Position numbers and translations under genes: made by a program | Notes under the pieces: generated by a model | The model's database searches: none | Seen by the model: only the letters and a program-made list of their open reading frames with translations | What the model was told of the DNA's origin: nothing | Part shown: piece after piece, positions 1 to 6,558 of the stretch | Position numbering within the stretch: position 1 is the stretch's first letter | Layout: the number at the start of each line of letters is the position of its first letter | NCBI GenBank assembly: GCA_041590075.1 | Contig: JBFHUL010000083.1 | Span: 1 to 14,618 of the forward strand | Length of the DNA: 14,618 nt | Direction of reading: 5' to 3' | From: PZPK01 sp041590075 | GTDB taxonomy: Bacteria > Pseudomonadota > Gammaproteobacteria > Pseudomonadales > Oleiphilaceae

Positions 1-252
1 AAGGCGGCCAACAAAAAATCCATCAAGGCGCGCATTATTACGCCCGTGTTTAAGGACCTCAAAAATGGCCAATATAAAATGATCAGTTTTTATGCGAAGA
101 AAGCACGAGGGCTGATGGTGCGCTTTGCCGCTGATCATAACGTTGTTGTACCCGAAGAGCTTCAGGGCTTTAATTATGAGGGTTATCGGTATCGTGAAGA
201 TTTGTCGCAGGGTGATGAGTGGGTGTTTACCCGGGATGCGGCGCCAAAGTGA
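1..252 (+). CDS. yaaA: Peroxide stress protein YaaA (UPF0246/DUF328), C-terminal part
   Basis: The reading frame is open from the first base, so the gene is cut at its 5' end; 83 residues and a TGA stop remain. The fragment contains ISFYAKKARGLM followed by a GFNYEGYRY segment and a short acidic turn before WVFTRD. This matches the conserved C-terminal third of YaaA (E. coli has ISFYAKKARGLM and GFNSEGY in the same order). In E. coli YaaA is induced by OxyR and limits free intracellular iron during hydrogen peroxide stress; that role is transferred by homology. The stop codon overlaps the GTG start proposed for the acyltransferase gene (GTGA), which suggests coupled translation. The true start lies outside the window. 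Confidence 0.9.
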   Translation, partial: KAANKKSIKARIITPVFKDLKNGQYKMISFYAKKARGLMVRFAADHNVVVPEELQGFNYEGYRYREDLSQGDEWVFTRDAAPK

Positions 253-1064
253 TATCCGTAACGCGTGCTATCGGAAACCAAAGTCTGGGGGCTGCTGCGA
301 AACTCGGCCTCAAACGCTGCAGGCACTATGGGCGTTTTTCTGCCAACCTGCTTGCCGGCAGTGCGTTTATTCAATCGTGTTTTGCCTTTCCTGGTGTTTC
401 GCGCATTGAAGAGCGTCATCTGAATGACTATCGATTATTCAGGTTTTGGGTAAGGGATCTGTTGCATTCCACGAATACTGAATTGGTAAAAACCGGGGAG
501 GCGATGCAAGCCCCGGGCCTGTTTGTGTGCAATCACATCAGCTGGCTCGATACCATTGTGCTCAATCATGCGCAGCCTTTGAGTTTTATCGCCCGACACG
601 ATCTCAAGGAGTGGCCGTTTCTGGGTAAATTCACGCAGCGCATGCATTCCGTGTATATCGATCGCACAAGTAAGTTTAAGGCGTATCGCGCCTTGCCTGT
701 CATTGTAGAGCGTATTCAGCGGGGCCGATCGGTGCTTGTATTCCCGGAATCAACCACGTCGGACGGGCGAGACGTGCTGCCATTCTATCCGATGTTTTAT
801 GAAGCGGCCGTAAGAGCGCAATGCCTCGTGCAGCCCATAGCCTTGCGCTACACCGATGAGCACGGAGAGCAAATTGTAGAGCCCGCCTTTATTGACGACG
901 ATAGCTTTTTCGACACGCTCAAACGTATTTATTCTGTGAAGCGTGTGTTTGCGCATCTGCACTTTTTGAACCCTCTGGATGCCAGAACCATGCATCGAAA
1001 AGAGTTATGTGCGGAGTCGAGAAAGCAAATCGCGAATGCGCTAGGCAACATACCGGCGCGTTGA
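249..1064 (+). CDS. PlsC-like lysophospholipid acyltransferase
   Basis: Predicted glycerolipid acyltransferase of the PlsC/LPLAT family (1-acyl-glycerol-3-phosphate acyltransferase type), 271 residues from this start and probably membrane-associated. The acyltransferase motif I, HX4D, is clear in CNHISWLD (H96, D101). Motif III appears as FPEST at residues 165-169, where the usual form is FPEGT. The conserved YIDR segment lies between them. The start is a choice between two in-frame GTG codons. GTG 249 overlaps the yaaA stop as GTGA, typical of coupled genes; GTG 219 would add ten residues (MGVYPGCGAK) that look like yaaA coding shadow. Substrate cannot be told: lysophosphatidate, lyso-ornithine lipid or another lysolipid are all possible. 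A terminator follows. Confidence 0.85.
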   Translation: MISVTRAIGNQSLGAAAKLGLKRCRHYGRFSANLLAGSAFIQSCFAFPGVSRIEERHLNDYRLFRFWVRDLLHSTNTELVKTGEAMQAPGLFVCNHISWLDTIVLNHAQPLSFIARHDLKEWPFLGKFTQRMHSVYIDRTSKFKAYRALPVIVERIQRGRSVLVFPESTTSDGRDVLPFYPMFYEAAVRAQCLVQPIALRYTDEHGEQIVEPAFIDDDSFFDTLKRIYSVKRVFAHLHFLNPLDARTMHRKELCAESRKQIANALGNIPAR

Positions 1065-1092
1065 TACGCTGACGACTACAGGAAAAGAAAAT

Positions 1093-1118
1093 AAAAAAGC
1101 CCGCAGTAGCGGGCTTTT
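1093..1118. terminator. Bidirectional rho-independent terminator between the acyltransferase gene and gltA
   Basis: A perfect 7-bp stem, AGCCCGC (1098-1104) with GCGGGCT (1109-1115), closes an AGTA loop. It is flanked by an A run on the left and a T run on the right, so it makes a U-tailed hairpin in both directions. It lies between convergent stops (acyltransferase at 1064, gltA at 1137) and should end both transcripts. The longer U tract is on the gltA side. Confidence 0.9.
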
Positions 1119-1136
1119 CTAATTGATGGCTGACAC

Positions 1137-2408
1137 TTACGCAGGATAATCGCGCTTGTCGTAGCCTGTGTAGAGCTGGCGAGGACGACCAATGCGGTAG
1201 TTTTCGCTGACCATTTCGTTCCAGTGTGCAAACCAGCCGATGGTGCGGGACATAGCGAAAATTACGGTAAACATCGACTCCGGAATACCAATTGCCTTGA
1301 GGATAATGCCAGAATAAAAGTCGACATTTGGATAAAGCTTACGGGCAACAAAGTATTCATCTTCCAGAGCGATTTGCTCGAGTTTTTTGGCGATCTTGAG
1401 CAGCGGGTCGTTCTCAAGTCCCAAAGTGGAGAGTACTTCTTCACAGGTCTCGCGCATCACTTTAGCGCGCGGATCGAAGTTCTTGTAGACCCGGTGCCCA
1501 AAGCCCATCAGTCGGAATGGATCGTTTTTGTCTTTGGCCTTGGCAACAAACTCTTCGATTCGAGATTCATCACCAATCTGATTCAGCATGGTCAGCACTG
1601 CTTCGTTTGCGCCACCATGTGCAGGCCCCCAAAGCGCTGCGATACCTGATGCAATACAGGCGAAGGGGTTGGCGCCTGTTGAGCCTGCCAGTCGCACCGT
1701 TGAGGTGGATGCGTTCTGTTCGTGGTCGGCGTGGAGCATAAAAATACGATCCATTGCTTTCGCAATTACAGGGTCGAATTCAAGATCGCCCGCGGGTGTG
1801 CTGAACATCATGTGCAGAAAGTTCTCTGCGTAATCCAGGTCGTTGCGAGGATACATGAAAGGCTGGCCAATAGAGTACTTGTAGCACATTGCTGCCAGCG
1901 TGGGCATTTTTGCTATCAGGCGGAAGCCGGCAATTTCCCTGTGCTGTTTATCGGAGATGTCCATGGAGTCGTGGTAGAACGCCGATAGAGCGCCGACTAC
2001 ACCGCACATGATGGCCATCGGGTGGGCGTCGCGTCGGAAGCCGCGGAAAAATTGATTAACTTGATCATGCACCATGGTGTGGTTGCGCACAGTAGCGCGG
2101 AATGCTGCAGATTCTTCTTTGGTGGGCAGCTCTCCGTGCAAGAGCAGGTGGCAAAGTTCAAGGTAGTCGGATTTCTCGGCGAGTTGTTCGATGGGGAATC
2201 CGCGGTGCAACAGGACGCCGTTTGCTCCATCTATATAGGTGATTTTAGACTCGCAAGCGGCGGTGGAGACGAATCCGGGGTCGTAAGTAAACAGGCCTTC
2301 GGATACGAGTGATCGTACATCGATCACGTCCGGGCCAACCGAACCGGAATAAACGGGTAAATCAATGGTTTTGCCATCTACCGATAACTGAGCTTTTTTA
2401 TCAGTCAT
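1137..2408 (-). CDS. gltA: Citrate synthase, type II (hexameric)
   Basis: Condenses acetyl-CoA with oxaloacetate to give citrate and CoA, the entry step of the TCA cycle; cytoplasmic. The 423-residue length fits the type II enzymes of Gram-negative bacteria. The catalytic triad is in place: H264 in GPAHGGANEA, H305 in GFGHRVYKN and D363 in NVDFYSG, matching E. coli H264, H305 and D362. Of the E. coli allosteric NADH-site residues, Y145, R163 and K167 are kept, while the R109 position is Asn and the C206 position is Ala, so NADH inhibition is plausible but not certain. The ATG at 2408 has a strong ribosome binding site, AGGAGAG, at 2413-2419 on the minus strand. The gene is divergent from sdhC and monocistronic, ending at the shared terminator near 1093-1118. 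Confidence 0.98.
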   Translation of the reverse strand: MTDKKAQLSVDGKTIDLPVYSGSVGPDVIDVRSLVSEGLFTYDPGFVSTAACESKITYIDGANGVLLHRGFPIEQLAEKSDYLELCHLLLHGELPTKEESAAFRATVRNHTMVHDQVNQFFRGFRRDAHPMAIMCGVVGALSAFYHDSMDISDKQHREIAGFRLIAKMPTLAAMCYKYSIGQPFMYPRNDLDYAENFLHMMFSTPAGDLEFDPVIAKAMDRIFMLHADHEQNASTSTVRLAGSTGANPFACIASGIAALWGPAHGGANEAVLTMLNQIGDESRIEEFVAKAKDKNDPFRLMGFGHRVYKNFDPRAKVMRETCEEVLSTLGLENDPLLKIAKKLEQIALEDEYFVARKLYPNVDFYSGIILKAIGIPESMFTVIFAMSRTIGWFAHWNEMVSENYRIGRPRQLYTGYDKRDYPA

Positions 2409-2506
2409 GGTGCTCTCCTGTTGCTGGGTTATGGCAGGACTCCCGGTATTGTTGGTCTTCCCGGTTCTGCCAAGAAAAAAGTTCGCGCATTATGACAAAT
2501 ACATCC

Positions 2507-2535
2507 ACTATAGTCATCATCAGTCGCGACAACAA
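2507..2535 (-). promoter_or_regulatory. gltA: Candidate sigma-70 promoter for gltA
   Basis: Read on the minus strand, TTGTTG (2530-2535) and TATAGT (2507-2512) are separated by exactly 17 nt. The -10 matches consensus at 5 of 6 positions, the -35 at only 3 of 6. Transcription would start near 2500, giving a leader of about 90 nt. The position upstream of gltA is right, but the call rests on pattern alone. Confidence 0.33.
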
Positions 2536-2776
2536 AATCAAACCTGCTTATCTTCATGGCATACCAAGCGGTTGCGCGGGTGCGCATTTGCACCTTTCTG
2601 AGGCAGAGTCTGGGTGTGTGCGATATCATAGTGCATTCTTTGCCAAAAGCCACTGTTAAGTCTCTGTTTATAAGACGCTTTTTGTGGGTTTTGGTATTTC
2701 GGCGCGCGAAAGTTACTTGCTTTTTAGGGCTGATGTCAACACCCATGTCACCCCTTGGGAGTTGCTTGGTAACTGT

Positions 2777-2805
2777 TTGTATTTGGGAGCGTTAGTGCCT
2801 ATAAT
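2777..2805 (+). promoter_or_regulatory. sdhC: Candidate sigma-70 promoter for the sdh operon
   Basis: A perfect TATAAT (2800-2805) lies 17 nt downstream of TTGTAT (2777-2782). Transcription would start near 2812 and leave an sdhC leader of about 190 nt. Two ATGTCA copies 12 bp apart (2733-2738 and 2745-2750) lie upstream and could be activator half-sites. The stretch between the gltA and sdh promoters (about 2540-2730) shows no gene or motif I can support. Confidence 0.42.
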
Positions 2806-2811
2806 TCCGGC

Positions 2812-3003
2812 GCGATTTGGGTGCTGGCCCGGCACGATGCTTCAAAGATCCCGTGATTTTCGACAGTGATTCGCCGGTCGGTGCGCTAACTATAAAGGCT
2901 GCAGAGCCTCAGGCCATCCTCTCATTACATGACGTGGTGGGAAGAACCTCCCTCCGGTTCTGTGTGATAGGGGCCAAGCTATCATTGAGAGAGAATATGT
3001 GCT
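2812..3003 (+). other. Long 5' leader of sdhC with several stem-loops
   Basis: This non-coding stretch of about 190 nt precedes the sdhC GTG. It can form GTGCTG/CGGCAC (2821-2835, one G-U pair), AGGCT/AGCCT (2897-2910) and AGAACC/GGTTCT (around 2943-2961) with an exposed TCCCTCC loop. CTCTCA (2919-2924) is complementary to TGAGAG (2986-2991), which overlaps the likely ribosome binding site. In E. coli the sdhC leader is a target of the small RNAs RyhB and Spot 42; whether anything similar acts here is unknown. No riboswitch class is recognised. Confidence 0.35.
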
Positions 3004-3378
3004 GTGAATAATAATCGACCAGTCAATCTAGATCTTACCAAGTTCAGTTTTCCATTGCCGGCGTTAACTTCCATTGTTCACCGCATCACCGGGGTGGCAT
3101 TGTTTGTGGGTGTTGCATTTTTAATGTATGCGCTGGACCTTTCTTTGTCGGGTGAAGAGGGTTTTGCCTCTGTGAAAGAGTGTCTTGATGGTGTGCTCGC
3201 CAAACTCGTTATTTGGGGGATTCTCTCGGCACTGTTATATCACCTGGTGGCAGGCATCAAACACCTGTTAATGGACTTGGGAATAGGGGAAACGCTTGAG
3301 GGTGGTGTGCTTGGAGCCAAGATTACCATCGCTGTTTCTGTGGTGCTTATCGTTTTAGCGGGGGTGTGGGTATGGTAG
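3004..3378 (+). CDS. sdhC: Succinate dehydrogenase cytochrome b556 subunit
   Basis: One of the two membrane anchors of complex II; it helps bind heme b and the quinone. The protein has 124 residues with three hydrophobic segments (roughly 24-45, 65-88 and 104-124). The N-terminal RPVNLDL signature is present. By alignment with E. coli SdhC, the quinone-site S27 and R31 correspond to S23 and R27 here, and heme ligand H84 corresponds to H80 in LLYHLVAGIKH. The start is GTG at 3004, preceded by GAGAGAG at 2987-2993. This start places RPVNLDL at residues 5-11, as expected for the family. A short out-of-frame ATG ORF overlaps the start (2997-3011). The stop overlaps the sdhD start by 7 nt. Confidence 0.96.
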   Translation: MNNNRPVNLDLTKFSFPLPALTSIVHRITGVALFVGVAFLMYALDLSLSGEEGFASVKECLDGVLAKLVIWGILSALLYHLVAGIKHLLMDLGIGETLEGGVLGAKITIAVSVVLIVLAGVWVW

Positions 3379-3719
3379 CCAGCGTCACTAGTTTTGGTCG
3401 GAATGGTCTTCATGATTGGTTAATGCAGCGCGTAACTGCCGTCATCCTGGCTGCTTACACGTTATTTTTATTGGGTTATTTGTTATTCACGCCCGATCTT
3501 ACCTATGCGCAATGGTCTGGGCTTTTCTCGGCCACCTGGATGCGTATCTTTTCGCTTTTAGCTCTGCTTTCAATCGGTGCACACGCATGGATTGGCTTGT
3601 GGACTGTATCCACTGATTATATTAAAGCAACCGGTGCGCGTTTCGTTTTTCAGGCGGTGTGCGGATTGGTCATGTTTGCCTACATTGTGTGGGGCGTTCA
3701 GATTCTATGGGGGCTGTAA
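3372..3719 (+). CDS. sdhD: Succinate dehydrogenase hydrophobic membrane anchor subunit
   Basis: Second membrane anchor of complex II, 115 residues, the same length as E. coli SdhD. It has three hydrophobic segments (about 21-40, 57-78 and 92-113). The N-terminal GRNGLHDW matches GRNGVHDF of E. coli. The heme ligand H71 and the quinone-site pair D82/Y83 fall at identical positions, in HAWIGLW and STDY. I chose ATG 3372 rather than the in-frame GTG 3366 because it gives the family's MV start and length. The gene overlaps the sdhC stop by 7 nt and ends 3 nt before sdhA, so the subunits are likely translated in a coupled way. Confidence 0.96.
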   Translation: MVASVTSFGRNGLHDWLMQRVTAVILAAYTLFLLGYLLFTPDLTYAQWSGLFSATWMRIFSLLALLSIGAHAWIGLWTVSTDYIKATGARFVFQAVCGLVMFAYIVWGVQILWGL

Positions 3720-3722
3720 GGA

Positions 3723-5495
3723 ATGTCTAAACTCAGAACTTTAAACTACGATGCCATCGTTATCGGTGGCGGTGGCGCGGGCATGCGTGCGGCACTGCAA
3801 TTGACTGAGTCCGGCGTTAAAACAGCCTGTATCACGAAAGTTTTTCCAACACGGTCGCATACTGTGTCTGCGCAGGGAGGCATTACCTGTGCGATCGCAA
3901 GTGCTGATCCCAACGATGATTGGCGCTGGCATATGTATGATACCGTCAAGGGCTCCGATTACATTGGAGATCAGGACGCGATTGAGTATATGTGTTCGGT
4001 GGGTCCTCAGGCGGTATTCGAACTTGATCACATGGGGCTGCCTTTCTCACGAACAGAAGCCGGCCGCATCTATCAGCGCCCCTTCGGTGGCCAATCCAAA
4101 GACTACGGGAAGGGCGGGCAGGCAGCCCGTACCTGCGCAGCAGCAGATCGGACGGGCCACGCATTATTGCACGCCTTGTACCAAGGTAACCTGAAAGGTG
4201 GTACGACGTTCCTCAATGAGTGGTATGCAGTTGATCTGGTGAAAAACCAGCAGGGTGCCGTAGTAGGTGTGATCGCGATTTGCATCGAGACGGGCGAGAC
4301 GGTCTACGTCAAGGCCAAGGCCACTGTGATGGCAACAGGCGGCGCAGGACGTATTTATCAGTCAACCACTAATGCATTGATCAATACCGGTGACGGCATG
4401 GGCATGGCGCTGCGCGCGGGCTTTCCAGGGCAGGATATGGAAATGTGGCAGTTCCACCCGACCGGTATTTATGGGGCGGGCACCTTGGTGACGGAAGGCT
4501 GTCGCGGCGAGGGAGGTTACCTGATTAACAGTGAAGGTGAGCGTTTTATGGAACGTTACGCGCCAAATGCCAAAGATCTGGCTGGCCGTGACGTGGTTGC
4601 ACGCTCAATGGTGCTGGAGATTCTGGAGGGGCGCGGCTGTGGTCCGAATAAGGATCACGTGTTGCTTAAACTGGATCATCTTGGCGAAGAAACCTTGAAT
4701 CTGCGTTTGCCGGGTATCTGTGAGCTGTCCAAAACCTTTGCGCATGTGGATCCGGTCAAGGCGCCCATTCCAGTTGTGCCTACCTGCCACTATATGATGG
4801 GCGGCATTCCCACCACGATAGGTGGTGAAGCCATTACGCAGGATGCTAACGGCAAAGACCAGGTAGTTGATGGCCTTTATGCGTGTGGCGAAGCGGCATG
4901 CGTTTCTGTTCACGGCGCCAATCGACTGGGCGGTAACTCACTTCTCGATCTGGTGGTGTTTGGACGGGCTGCCGGACTTCAAATTGAGAAGGCGCTGCAA
5001 GAAGGCATCAGTCATGATGACGCCAGTGACTCTGATATCGATATGGCGCTCAGCCGCTTAGATCGCTTGAACGCCAGCAAATCCGGCGAAAGCATGGCGG
5101 AAGTCAAAGCCGAGCTCCAAAAAACCATGCAACTTTACTTTGGTGTATTCCGCGAAGGCGAGAGCATGCAGAAAGGTCTTAAGCTGCTCGATGAAATCGG
5201 CGAGCGCGTGAAGAGTGTGCACTTGGAAGACAAGAGCCAGGCCTTCAACACCGCAAGAATCGAAGCGTTGGAGCTTGATAACCTGTATGAAGTGGCCTAC
5301 GCCACTGCGGTTTCGGCAGAAGAGCGCAAAGAAAGTCGTGGCGCCCATGCACGCAATGATTTCACAGAAAGGGATGATGAGAACTGGCTGAAACACTCCA
5401 TGTATTTCCCGGAGGAAAAACGTGTAGGTAAGCGGGATGTTAACTTCTCGCCAAAAACAGTGGAAGCGTTCCCACCCAAAGTTCGGTCTTACTAG
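3723..5495 (+). CDS. sdhA: Succinate dehydrogenase flavoprotein subunit
   Basis: Catalytic subunit of complex II: oxidises succinate to fumarate on covalently bound FAD at the cytoplasmic face of the membrane. The 590-residue length is normal. The Rossmann FAD motif GGGGAG is at 15-20. The histidine that carries FAD is H46 in RSHTVSAQGG. Active-site residues seen by family alignment are H245 (FHPTG), R289 (AGRDVVAR), H356 (CHYMMGG) and R401 (HGANRLGGNS). The ATG follows the sdhD stop by 3 nt, with AAGGA very close upstream. Nothing appears missing or broken. Confidence 0.98.
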   Translation: MSKLRTLNYDAIVIGGGGAGMRAALQLTESGVKTACITKVFPTRSHTVSAQGGITCAIASADPNDDWRWHMYDTVKGSDYIGDQDAIEYMCSVGPQAVFELDHMGLPFSRTEAGRIYQRPFGGQSKDYGKGGQAARTCAAADRTGHALLHALYQGNLKGGTTFLNEWYAVDLVKNQQGAVVGVIAICIETGETVYVKAKATVMATGGAGRIYQSTTNALINTGDGMGMALRAGFPGQDMEMWQFHPTGIYGAGTLVTEGCRGEGGYLINSEGERFMERYAPNAKDLAGRDVVARSMVLEILEGRGCGPNKDHVLLKLDHLGEETLNLRLPGICELSKTFAHVDPVKAPIPVVPTCHYMMGGIPTTIGGEAITQDANGKDQVVDGLYACGEAACVSVHGANRLGGNSLLDLVVFGRAAGLQIEKALQEGISHDDASDSDIDMALSRLDRLNASKSGESMAEVKAELQKTMQLYFGVFREGESMQKGLKLLDEIGERVKSVHLEDKSQAFNTARIEALELDNLYEVAYATAVSAEERKESRGAHARNDFTERDDENWLKHSMYFPEEKRVGKRDVNFSPKTVEAFPPKVRSY

Positions 5496-5508
5496 GAGTG
5501 ATACAAGA

Positions 5509-6213
5509 ATGTTAGTCAGTATCTATCGCTATAACCCTGAAAAGGATCAGACCCCTTTCATGCAGGATATCGACATCGAGATTCCTGAAGGCAAAGACCT
5601 GATGGTTCTGGACGTATTACACTTGCTCAAAGAACAAGATCCTTCCGTTACCTATCGTCGCTCTTGTCGTGAAGGTGTATGCGGCTCGGACGGCCTGAAT
5701 ATGAATGGTAAAAATGGCCTGGCCTGTATCACCCCTTTGTCTGAGGTGTTGAAAGACGACAAGCTGGTGCTTCGGCCGCTTCCGGGTTTGCCCGTCATTC
5801 GCGATCTCGTCGTGGATATGAGCCTGTTTTATAAACAGTACGAAAAGATCAAGCCGTTTTTGATCAACGATACGCCGCCGCCAGCGATCGAGCGCCTGCA
5901 GTCACCAGAGGATCGCGCCAAGCTGGACGGATTGTACGAATGTATTTTGTGTGCGTGCTGTTCGACGGCGTGCCCTTCGTTCTGGTGGAATCCTGACAAG
6001 TTTGTGGGGCCCTCCGGCTTGCTGCAGGCATACCGGTTCCTGGCCGATTCGCGTGATACAGCAACCGCAGATCGCCTGGCAGAGTTGGACGATCCCTTCA
6101 GTGTTTTCCGTTGTCGCGGCATCATGAATTGCGTCAGCGTTTGCCCTAAAGGGTTGAATCCGACGAAGGCCATCGGTCATATTCGAGGCATGTTATTGCA
6201 ACGGTCTACGTGA
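5509..6213 (+). CDS. sdhB: Succinate dehydrogenase iron-sulfur subunit
   Basis: Passes electrons from SdhA FAD to quinone through three Fe-S clusters. The protein has 234 residues. The [2Fe-2S] ligands are C53, C58, D61 and C73 (CREGVCGSDG and the following LACITP), matching the Cys/Cys/Asp/Cys set of E. coli. The ferredoxin-like half holds CILCACCSTAC (C145, C148, C151, C155) and FRCRGIMNCVSVCPKG (C202, C208, C212), which supply the [4Fe-4S] and [3Fe-4S] clusters. I used ATG 5509, which has AGGAGTG at 5494-5500 and gives the SIYRYNP family start. A longer in-frame extension back to 5437 would run through the end of sdhA and is not credible. Confidence 0.97.
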   Translation: MLVSIYRYNPEKDQTPFMQDIDIEIPEGKDLMVLDVLHLLKEQDPSVTYRRSCREGVCGSDGLNMNGKNGLACITPLSEVLKDDKLVLRPLPGLPVIRDLVVDMSLFYKQYEKIKPFLINDTPPPAIERLQSPEDRAKLDGLYECILCACCSTACPSFWWNPDKFVGPSGLLQAYRFLADSRDTATADRLAELDDPFSVFRCRGIMNCVSVCPKGLNPTKAIGHIRGMLLQRST

Positions 6214-6558
6214 TCGGTGTAACGGGCTCCACGTCGTGGAGCCCGGAACGCAGAGAGTGCGCTTCATATTCTCCTGCGATTGAAAAAATAGTGACTATAA
6301 TCTAATGATGAATCCGCCCCTGCGGCTATAAAAACCAAGCGCGGGGGCCGACTGGAAGCTGTTTTTCTTCACCCAAAAAGTGACTTGAAACAGTTTGCTG
6401 AGTATTAACCACTGGGGAATCGGGTAACACCCGTATTATCTTTGAGGCAGCAGTCATCATACCCACTTGGGGTGGGTCTAATTCTACTGGCCGGTTATCG
6501 GCAGCCTACAAGATAGTGCCTGGTATTCGCATTTACTGCTAATTAAGGCGAGCTATTA
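6214..6558 (+). other. sdhB-sucA intergenic region and structured sucA leader
   Basis: These 345 bp hold no convincing gene. Stem-loops seen after the sdhB hairpin are: CCGC/GCGG (6314-6325); a longer one at 6356-6396 with a 9-10 bp outer stem built on CTGTTT/AAACAG and an inner TCAC/GTGA stem; CGGGT/ACCCG (6421-6433); ACCCAC/GTGGGT (6461-6477); and CTGGCCG/CGGCAG with one bulge (6487-6504). A perfect TATAAT is at 6296-6301 but has no fitting -35. The sucA ribosome binding site AAGGCGAG is at 6545-6552. Conserved leader RNAs upstream of sucA (sucA and sucA-II motifs) have been proposed in other Proteobacteria; membership here is not shown. Confidence 0.45.
6223..6245 (+). repeat. Perfect hairpin just after sdhB, no U tract
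   Basis: A 10-bp inverted repeat, CGGGCTCCAC with GTGGAGCCCG, closes a 3-nt GTC loop and begins 10 nt after the sdhB stop. No T run follows, so it is not a classical terminator. It could protect the sdh 3' end from exonucleases or cause partial termination between sdh and suc. Confidence 0.75.

Noticed and set aside
1137..2408. The possibility that this gene is a 2-methylcitrate synthase rather than gltA
   Set aside because: Length, the E. coli-like allosteric positions, the close match along the whole protein and the position next to sdhC all favour type II citrate synthase; no prp genes are nearby.
2429..2746. Minus-strand frame of 105 codons in the gltA-sdhC gap, and a 79-codon plus frame at 2556-2795
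   Set aside because: Composition is not protein-like, there is no good ribosome binding site, and both overlap the candidate promoters. They are best read as non-coding.
6296..6301. Perfect TATAAT upstream of sucA as an internal suc promoter
   Set aside because: No -35 lies at 16-18 nt; the nearest TTGAAA (6280-6285) is only 10 nt away. It remains possible with an activator, but I did not list it as a promoter.
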